A stretch of 64,000 bases of DNA, taken from Leguminivora glycinivorella (taxonomy: Eukaryota; Arthropoda; Insecta; Lepidoptera; Tortricidae). The stretch spans positions 19,406,001 through 19,470,000 of the forward strand of contig NC_062971.1 of assembly GCF_023078275.1 (NCBI RefSeq). Reading direction: 5' to 3'. This document shows, piece after piece, positions 56,201 through 64,000 of the stretch; the first letter of the stretch is position 1; each line of letters opens with the position of its first letter. The position numbers and the translations under genes were made by a program. Under the pieces are notes generated by a model. That model saw nothing but the letters and a program-made list of their open reading frames with translations, searched no databases and was not told the origin of the DNA.

Positions 56201-59200
56201 CATGCGTCTCATGAGTGTGGACGCTGGCTCAGAATGCCCTGGGGGGTTACCATGACGTGCTAAAGCCGTTCAGTTTAGGTTGAGGGAGAGGGACGGAGCT
56301 ATGTAACTGCTGTTCATATTCTTTGATGAATACTTTTGCATGTTAAATTGTATGTTGTTATTTAATGCATGTTAATTATAAGATGTAATGTTTTGAAAAG
56401 AAGTTGCCCGCCGAGTTTCTTGCCGGTCCCATAGTGGATACCCCCCTCCCAACTGAGGGGGGACTGAAATCTTCTCGAGGCTGAGGCGTAGGGTTAGAGC
56501 CGGCGTAGCTTTATTTGACGTTCATATGCGCATTGTAATATGCCTACTTGAAAAATAAATATTTCATTTTCATTTTCATTTTCATATAGCTGTGTCCCTT
56601 TCTCTCAACCTAAACTGAACGTCTTTAGTACGTCATGGTAACCCCCCTGAGTTCTATACTCCGACCCCTATCTCACTTCGTCAGACGCATTCAAAGATAA
56701 CAAAGAGACATGCCGCAACGAAATGTGTGTATCTTCAGGCATTTAAATAAATGTGAACAAAATCTACTCTCAGGATCCTTAAACCAGCTAAGGGCACATG
56801 AAAACATTACACGACCAAATAAGGAGGTTAAAAATAAGTCGCTCGGTGTCATAGACTTTAATAGGGACTGAGCCTTTAATAGGGGCTGACAAGCCTTGCA
56901 TGACACTGGTGGACACACAGATTAACAATAGATTAGTAATGTGTAAGAACTGTAACGCATGTACCAATAATTATTGTATTGTATTTTTTCTACTCCCGTG
57001 TTGGTTATTCGTCATTTACCGTGTCGTGCATAAATCGTTAAAACCCTACATAAAAGATGCCCGCCCCCGCCCGGCGCCCCGCGCACCCACGCATACGATA
57101 TAGCTCTTACAGCATTGTTAGTAGCCTTTAAGGGATATAGCGGGCCGCGGGGCGCCGGCCGGGGCGGGCGGCGGCGCGGGGGAGTGCGAGCAACAGGGTG
57201 AGTGCAGGAACATTGCAGAGGACAAGTCAAAATACTTATAGGAAACAGTGCGAATTTCACGAAAGTTATTCTAGAAAACTATTCAAAAGTAAGTGCATGG
57301 TCATAGAAAAAGTATTGTATGCAACGTTGTTTAACTGAGTCAAAAAATACTCGTGGCGTCTTAATAACAATTTTCGGCTTCGCCTCAAATTGTTACCCAC
57401 GCTACTCGTCTTTTTTGACCTCCTTTAAACGCCTGTTGCATAAAATACTATATTATGACGTGTAAAATTATAGTTTTATCAATAAATAATTGAATTGAGT
57501 TCACACTTCTTTTGTCATACTAAATTTAACCTTATCACTGGGCCAGAAAGGCGTCCGTGTCAGACTAGCAAAAACGGTCCAGATCCTCTCGCACGTGTGA
57601 CCAGTATTACAGAGATTACTATAGTAGTAGCAGGTATTTTTACCTGTATGCTACCTAGTTTTATAAACTTGTTAAACTATTTTTGTATTAGGTATATCCA
57701 GTCGAAGGTATTAATTAACTCCTTGTAACGAATTGGTAAGTCATTTTTCTGAAGCCATTAAACCAAAGATTTGCAATTTAAAAAAACCTTCAATTGGGTA
57801 TTAATAGATTTGGTAGTAACTTTGAATATTGACTGGTATCTCCAAATTATGACAGTGATGACATCATTCAAATGATTTTGACAGTGGCAATAAGTGTGAG
57901 AGGGACACCAGCCCCAATTTTACCCTCTCATGTGGACATACTTTTTGGCTAATCAACTCAATCTAGGTTATCTATATGTAAATCTATGCTCGGTGTATAT
58001 CCGTTTGGTTTCGTATTTGATCTGTAAACCGACAAATGTTGTAATTACCCGAAAATTTACAAATTATTTGTTAACGTTCTTTTGAATACCTAAAAGTACC
58101 GAGTAGTATGTACATAGTACTGACCTCCTCAGTTGCAGCGTGCGCATGGTGTGTGCGAGCGAGACGAACACCCACCAACAGATGGCGCTGTCCAGGAGCG
58201 ACATGGGCGCCTCGGACAGCAGCAGGTCGCGATTCGAGTCATCAGCCTGCAAAAAAACAACTTGTAAAAAGATGGATCCAGGTTTGGTCAGTAGCATGGA
58301 TCCCTATTTATTTATTTATTTATTTTAAGGTATGCCAACAGCTATTACAATGATAATGTATCAGTTATGTTAGATATACATTCATTAGGTATTTTAAGCT
58401 TATTGCACAACTAATTACAGGCAAACACCACTTGTGTAAACTTCAGTTAAATTAACATTAAGACGATCTCTTATTACGATCCATGGAAGGAGCCTAGGAC
58501 AAATATATTTTTTTCTAAACTAGTGGCATTTAATAAATAGCATAGGTAAGGGCAGCTACCAAATCCCCTGCTCAATGTTGAAAAAAAAAACGATCTTGGA
58601 ATACCTTTCCTCATCAGATTAGAAGAAACACAATTTCGTGATGCGAAAATAAGGCACTTTTTAAGAAACTTTTTCTTTTGAGGCCAATCGGTCCCATTCA
58701 ACATGGATTAAAATATTGTATCGGACCATAAAAAAATTGCCAGCTTTAATCTACAAATCGAGGAAAACTTTTCCCATACGATTTGTATGGAAAAGTTTAT
58801 TTCTCTATGAAATACTAGTAAGTAATTACCTTGTGGTGCAGCCTCAGCCAGGCCTCGATGGCGGCCAGCACGCCCCACAGCACGCCGGTGCCCACCACGC
58901 GCTGCAGCGCCGGCCCCAACCTCGGCCTGCAATAGTACACACTAGTACACTACTTGATCGAAGGTCATGTTGGCTAACCGATCCCGATCGACGATCTTTA
59001 AACTAGGTGTAGTATTGAGGCGGGGTCACACAGAGCGAGAAACGTCCGTCCAAAAAGTAGGCGTGCCTCAGGAAAGCCACTCGACGGAGGAAAACGTACG
59101 TGCTGTCGCCTACATTAGCCCGTTTGCCGCGCTAGGACATTACCTCGCGAGTAGCGAAGAGCCTCGCTGTGTGGCAGGTACTTTTTGTTTTAGGGTTGGT

Positions 59201-59864
59201 GAACTTGGTGAGGGCAGAAGAGATTCTATGCTGCTACGCGAACATGGTATCAGAAGACCTCCCCTTGATGTCAAATTATTGAATATTAGCGTTTGAAGAG
59301 TTTGGAAAAATATACAGCCTAACCCAATTTTTTGCGGTGTCATCAATTCCGTTCCTCAAAAACATGCACTAATAGTTATTTGTTTTATAAGGGCGCAAAG
59401 TTGTTTAACCGCACGTACCAATATTGAGACCCGAGCAAGCGAAAATGCCAATATTGCGTTGCGATGGTTTCAAGGTTAAACAAACTGACACCGAGTGAAA
59501 CACAAAATTTTTCACCATGCCAACACGAACAAAATGTTGACTATAAAATATCAAACTAAATCAAATCCATCAATTTATTCAATATTTATGATTCAAAATC
59601 ATCATTTATAGGTAAATTCTACCAGCCAGCTTAAGACATAAAGTTGCAATCTTGTGGATAAAATGGAATTTTGCTATCTGTTTTCGAATAGCAAAGAGAT
59701 TTACCAGTTGATGTGGCGAAAAACTTTTTTTTTTAAGATAAGGCAAGTGAACTTACTTGACGATGCCGAAGCCGAGCGACACGATGATGACGAGCATGCG
59801 GGCCAGCGCGCGCTTCGCCACGGACATCCACTCCGCGAACATGTACGCCTCCGCGTTGAAGTAT
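53248..59864 (-). CDS. TMEM87: TMEM87-family Golgi seven-transmembrane protein, 3' six exons
   Basis: Six exons with matching phases: 59864-59757, 58926-58830, 58246-58125, 54458-54338, 53925-53775, 53465-53248 (stop TAA). The 5' half lies beyond the window. TMEM87A/B are GOST-family proteins with a lumenal domain and a GPCR-like seven-helix bundle, tied to Golgi-endosome trafficking. Conserved landmarks in order: SVAKRALARMLVIIVSLGFG, IVKPRLG, CWWVFVSLAHTMRTL, KLSLYRHFTNTLIF, DWKEVWMDEAYW, IMVLWRPTNNNQRYAF, an acidic run, then the tail DLRWVEENIPTSTLP, LLDSDEE and FEVSKMQ. Donor sites include a weaker GTCAGT. Exons are GC-rich at third positions, unlike the AT-rich neighbours ELMO and ppk. 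The large introns carry a SINE, foldback elements and part of a GC-rich repeat. Confidence 0.95.
53975..54290 (+). mobile_element. tRNA-derived SINE in a TMEM87 intron
   Basis: The head TCTGGCCTAGCGCGTAGTGA with B-box-like GGGTGCGATCCC (about 53983-54050) is followed by a SINE body (GTGATGAGCACAGATTTGTT, CCTGAGTCATGGATATTTT) and an AT-rich TATATATGTA stretch. Opposite orientation to the gene. Confidence 0.8.
54639..55313. mobile_element. Foldback cluster with GGCACTGGTCCCAC ends
   Basis: The left end GGCACTGGTCCCACCGCGAG at about 54641 is inverted at 55152-55171 (GTGGGACCAGTGCCTAA) and again at 55293-55313. Interior segments repeat GAGACGCGATG/TATCGCCGTCTCTTTT in both orientations. Confidence 0.65.
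56002..56220. mobile_element. Long GC-rich foldback (~75-bp arms)
   Basis: Arm GACGCATGTCTTGCGGCGCG (left) is exactly inverted near 56190-56210, and the inverted match runs through CGTCTCCGCCACGCCGCC to CAAAAAACG. The spacer is about 65 bp. Located in the largest TMEM87 intron. Confidence 0.85.
56983..57430 (+). repeat. GC-rich interspersed element, copy 2
   Basis: Reverse-complement counterpart of 19290-19772, from TTTTTTCTACTCCCGTGTTG to GTTGCATAAAATACTAT, with the same GC-rich core. By eye it differs by a few substitutions and indels. Confidence 0.78.
57431..58120. other. TMEM87 intron, nothing recognised
   Basis: AT-rich intron DNA without exon-like frames or clear repeat termini. Confidence 0.45.
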
Positions 59865-59964
59865 CTGCAAACAAACAACCATTAGGTATATCTAGGGTTA
59901 TAGGCAATTTGCTAATTTATCTACAATAATAGCTTGCCTGTGTGGAAGAAAGGGGGTGAAGAAT

Positions 59965-60190
59965 TTCACCACCCCCTTTCTTCCCGTGGATGTCGTAGAA
60001 GGCGACTGTGGGATTTGGGTTAAATTGTGGCGTAGGCGAGAGGCTGGCAACCTGTCACTGCAATGTCACGGTTTCGTTTTCCTTCAACCCCTTATTTTCC
60101 AAGAGTGGCACTGAAACTTGAGTAGTTGCATGTGCTCTGCCTACCCGTTCATGGGATACAGGCGTGATTGTATGTATGTATGTATGTAAT
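59965..60190 (+). repeat. Retroposon 3' tail with (TGTA)n end, copy 2
   Basis: Same unit as 39893-40115 (TTCTTCCCGTGGATGTCGTA, GGGATACAGGCGTGATTG, then TATGTATGTATGTA). Confidence 0.72.
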
Positions 60191-61096
60191 AATAGTTAAT
60201 ATTATAGCTATATGCATAGGTACAGGATAACATGGGGCATTTATATCAGACTTGTATACACTACTTATCATCTTGAAGAAAGTCATACTTGGGTATTGAG
60301 GGTGAGAGTGAGGGTTTGGGGGTAGATTTAGGACTATATTGATATGTCAATATGGTTCGCAATAGCCGATTCTACTTTGTGATCTAGAGCATAATAAATA
60401 AATAAATAAAATAAAGCGGTAATAGGCTAGTTTCCTACTAGTCAAATCAGCTTCTTTTTAAGAACTGTCAAAACGATTTGCTAATATGGAATTACCAACG
60501 AAGTAAGATAAACATGGAAGCCGCTTTTAAGAACATTACCGTTCAAATTCTTGGCACCGTTTAGCACACATACACAATTACGCCTACATTTACACAAGAC
60601 AATACGTTTACAGGCCCTGTAATCAAAACTGGTAAACAAAACAATAGTCATCTCTTTTATACTAATGCACACAGATAAGTGTAGCTGAAATGCATATAAT
60701 GTCACTAACTACCAATCAGCGATTTTATTCGGCTAAAAACCTTCTTGCTGTACGTACTGGCAGCTAAGAATTCGCGGTTCATATTTGACTAAAATTTGAC
60801 ACGAAAAGGGATGGGTTTATGTCATACATTAAAGAACCAAGCAGAAATAATTTTAATTTTATGCATATTAAAAAATAACTACATAATTAATTTGTTGTTA
60901 TGAAGTAACAACCTACATATGAAAATAATAATTATGTCGTACACGTATTCCGCTATAATAAGTATTTTTATGGCTAGATAAATTCAATTTATATCTGTAT
61001 ATCAATGTATAGTCACGTTCAGGTTGTTGTCAGTCACCATCTATTGTTAACAGGTGTTAAACGTAGGCTTTCATTTTATAAATTTTACCTTTTCAG

Positions 61097-61231
61097 GGCT
61101 GGTTTTTCAATCGCCAGATAAATAATATCTGTCAGATGTCAGCTGTCACTGTCATTTATACATGTGATGAAAAGGATAGTGATAACTTTATCTGGTAGAT
61201 ATATTTATCTGGCGACTGAAAAACCGGCTCT
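61097..61231. mobile_element. MITE with GGGCTGGTTTTTC ends nested in copy B
   Basis: Left GGGCTGGTTTTTCAATCGCC and right GGCGACTGAAAAACCGGCTC are inverted, with CAGATAAATA continuing inward. Copy A (about 44134) reads ACCTTATTAAATATG without the insert. Confidence 0.82.
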
Positions 61232-61856
61232 TAAATATGTAATTATTTATAGATGTCGCCACCGAAAGATAATAACATAGAACACTACTTTCAAACAAAA
61301 TGCCAGCCGAAAAGTGGTTCCAAGATCATAATACGCCGTACTGACACCGGACCACAGGTCACGTCTATTTCTATTCTACAACCTTCTAAATTAACACGTT
61401 TAGGGACGTTTAGTGACTTCATCTGTCATAGCCCAAAGGAAACAAATGACTACGCGTATGTTATACCATACGTGTCCACGAATGTGTTCAGATTGGCCAT
61501 TTAAACCACTATGCCGGTGACACAATGTCTGTGATCAAAATAATCGAACTCCTATGCCACTGACACGTATCGTGTGTTTAAACAAGTTTACTGGCCTATG
61601 TCAGCCGCACAGCAGGCAGGCAAACATGATCGCGCGATAAATAATAAAACATCAGGCCGTTCCTATCGCACTTACTAATAGTGCGATAGGGACGGCACGG
61701 TATCGCGCGACCACACTTGCTTGGCAGATGTATTTAAAAACTTCATATCCCTATACCGCTGGCATAGGAATAAAAAATTGACTTATGCCAGTGGCATAGG
61801 AATGAGAATTTAGTATATCTACCGGCATAGTGTAGGCATTTAAGTAGTATAACCTA

Positions 61857-62098
61857 ACCACAAAATTAAAATTTTGAAAAAACCCCCGACCGCGACATAG
61901 TGGACCGATTTTCATGAAACATGGCTAAGAACACTCCAGACTAACTCAGCTTTCAAACAAAAAAAACTAAATCGAAATCGGTTCACCCGTTCGGGAGCTA
62001 CGGTGCCACAGACAGACACACACACACAGACAAACAGACAGACAGACAGACACATCAAACTTATAACACCCCGTCGTTTTTGCGTCGGGGGTTAAAAA
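61857..62098. mobile_element. CCCCCGAC-ended insertion nested in copy B
   Basis: About 240 bp bounded by AAAACCCCCGACCGCGACAT and GCGTCGGGGGTTAAAAAC, with a CACACACAGACAAACAGACA microsatellite. Absent at the equivalent place in copy A (about 44912). Confidence 0.72.
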
Positions 62099-62262
62099 CA
62101 GTGCCGGGGAGAAACGCTTCGAATAAAATTATACAAAAATGAAAGTTTTTAAATATCAATGGCTATTAAAAATATTGCATAACATCATCCCCATACAAAA
62201 GTAGCTCGTACAAAATAAATCGAAATAATTATGATCCTCGCCAAATTACACATGAAACTTAA

Positions 62263-62982
62263 GAGGGCTTTCGTGTTAAAAATAGTGAAATCGCAACCGA
62301 GCGCTCGATCATACCGTGTGTGGTATCAAATTAAAGGGCTTTGCGAGTAGTTTATAAATATATATCACATTATAGGACTTTTTCTACTTGGTCTAACAAA
62401 ATATGAGAAAATGTCCAAAAGTGGAAATAATTGTACCGGTGAAGGCTCGTTTTCAAAAAATTGGCAAAAATCAATAATAGCAATTTATAATCACTAAGGC
62501 ATAACAGCAATTTAAGTAAACGTTGCAGATTAATTTAGTACAAAACTTACTTCGATATGATGTAGATTTTCAAAGAAATTGTCACTTAATTTTAGGTAAT
62601 TTCTGAAAAAAATTTAATTCGCCTTAGGCTAGTTTACTCTTTTTCAAAAACTTAAAATAAAAATCTAGTCTGAAATGATTGTGGTACAGGATATACGAAT
62701 TATAATTTTACTCGTTTTAATATTCAAAATTGTACAAATTTTACAAATAAGATCGACTGATTCAGCTCTATACGTGCGTTTTTCTAAACGTGCATTAGAG
62801 AAAAATTCATAATTAATTTAATGAGTTAGTTTTCAATAATCCAGTCTTATAAAAATCAAGATAATAAGATGCTCTAACTGGAACTTGAATTAAATAAATC
62901 TATTGGATAACGGAAAGTGTAGTATTTCACCGACTAAAACTATCAATTTTACATTCTTTTGACGTTTTTTTTGAAAGCAGCC
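62263..62982. mobile_element. 720-bp piggyBac-like (TTAA) MITE nested in copy B
   Basis: Ends GAGGGCTTTC and GAAAGCAGCC, flanked by TTAA (62259-62262 and 62983-62986). Copy A has the empty site (GAAACTTAATCCCATAT near 47975). Confidence 0.85.
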
Positions 62983-63381
62983 TTAATCCCATATTTTTCT
63001 CCGTATTTGTTGGAACGACTAGCACATGATATTACAAAACAGTACGCGATATTCTTTTTGTAAACATATATTCTAAATATGCCATACTACGACTGTTCCG
63101 ACTGGCCGCCATTAGCGCACTGACAAGCTCCGTGGCACAATTTTGAGGCCCCGCCCACCGTGGCACAATATTCGTGGGGTCATTTTTGAGAGCTCTTTAG
63201 ACATCTGGGTATATTAACAATCGCTGGGAATTACTATGAAATACTGAGGAGTGAAATCACGGTCAATTCATTTACTTTATACCTTTCTCTTTGACTTTAG
63301 AAATTATGTTTAAACCACTGTCCATATTTTTTTTTCTTCTAATTATGTGGTGCTTTATTTCGTGCACTGCATAAAACATTT

Positions 63382-63860
63382 TTAACCGACTTCAAAAAAG
63401 GAGGAGGTTCTCAATTCGACTGAATGTTTTTGTTTTTTTTGTATGTATGTTACTCGATATCTCCGAGGATCGTGGACCGATTTTCAAAATTTTTTTTTGA
63501 TCGAACGGGTGTAACCCCGAGATGGTCCCATTGGCACCAAGTCGGGGTCTGATGATGGGATTTTGGAGAAATCGAGGGAACTCTTCAAATGTTATAGGCA
63601 CATGTAATGTTCTTAGTGTATTTTTCAAAGGTACACCAGTATTTACGCCTGATGGTAATAATTTTATGTGGCTGAGCTGATGATGGAAGGTCAACTCCTC
63701 AACGGTTAGGAGTTAAAGGATAATTCTTTCACTACTGTACATATATTCGGACTGATACATATAATATCACTAGGAACCACTAAAAATCAACAAATAAATT
63801 AACTTTTTAACAAAAAATAAAACCGCCTTCAAAAAAAGCGTGTTACAAAACACGGAGAAA
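63382..63860 (+). mobile_element. AACCGAC/AACCGCC-ended interspersed repeat
   Basis: Starts AACCGACTTCAAAAAAGGAG, contains CTCGATATCTCCGAGG and GATGATGGGATTTTGGAGAA as in the 35.2-36.5 kb copies, and ends AACCGCCTTCAAAAAAAGCG, TGTTACAAAACACGG. Non-coding. The remaining 63861-64000 shows nothing further. Confidence 0.65.
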
Positions 63861-64000
63861 CTAAAAAGCCAAAAATAATAAACCTTCGAATTCAGATTTC
63901 TTATCGGATTGCAATAATCTAAACATCCAAATTATAAACAAATCAATTATTTTTGGAGTCGGGGCCAGCCTGCGTATGGTTGGGTGGGGCAAACAGGAAA

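Larger units (their letters stand above)
60496..63226 (+). mobile_element. hAT-like element, copy B
   Basis: Starts CAACGAAGTAAGATAAACAT and ends TTAACAATCGCTG, flanked by the 8-bp repeat GGAATTAC (60488-60495 and 63227-63234). An 83-codon frame (61253-61504, MSPPKDNNIEHYF) is longer than the broken version in copy A. Private insertions at about 61097-61231, about 61857-62098 and 62263-62982. It probably lies in an upstream intron or 5' flank of TMEM87. Confidence 0.75.

Overview
The window is AT-rich, repeat-laden insect nuclear DNA, almost certainly from a moth or butterfly. It has short exons with GT-AG introns, insect gene families (pickpocket channel, spondin-like proteins, ELMO/Ced-12, TMEM87), and interspersed repeats with the look of lepidopteran ones, such as the GGGTTCCGTA family, tRNA-derived SINEs and TTAGG-type motifs. 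There is no bacterial, viral or CRISPR content. The exon models are mine, built by joining reading frames across consensus splice sites, with codon phase checked at each junction.

Layout. 1-4.4 kb: repeats and unannotated DNA. 4.5-5.6 kb (-): a small unrecognised membrane protein. 5.8-9.6 kb: a dense cluster of miniature transposons. 10.2-18.2 kb (-): three genes in tandem that share exons, CEBPZOS-like then UQCC3-like then tubulin cofactor C. 18.7-20.8 kb: a second miniature-transposon cluster, paralogous to the first. 21.3-32.8 kb (-): two tandem spondin-like secreted proteins (Reeler, Spondin_N, one divergent TSP1). 33.3-40.1 kb: nested repeats, including a 2.85 kb hAT-like element with an 8-bp target duplication. 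40.5-42.2 kb (+): an intronless pickpocket (DEG/ENaC) gene. 43.6-49.2 kb: a hAT-like element with two elements nested inside. 49.6-51.8 kb (+): intronless ELMO/Ced-12. 53.2-59.9 kb (-): the 3' six exons of TMEM87; its 5' end lies beyond the window. 60.5-63.2 kb: a second copy of the hAT-like element inside the TMEM87 region.

The strongest find is the 10.2-18.2 kb locus. One spliced minus-strand transcript would carry three complete, non-overlapping reading frames separated by 7 nt and 2 nt. The first two encode small mitochondrial-type membrane proteins and the third encodes the tubulin chaperone TBCC. Two of the three exons each hold the end of one protein and the start of the next, so the arrangement looks like a eukaryotic tricistronic mRNA. 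The second theme is paralogous repeat copies that act as empty-site controls for each other. They expose exact boundaries and target duplications (TNA 3 bp, TTAA 4 bp, hAT-like 8 bp) for several otherwise anonymous non-autonomous transposons.
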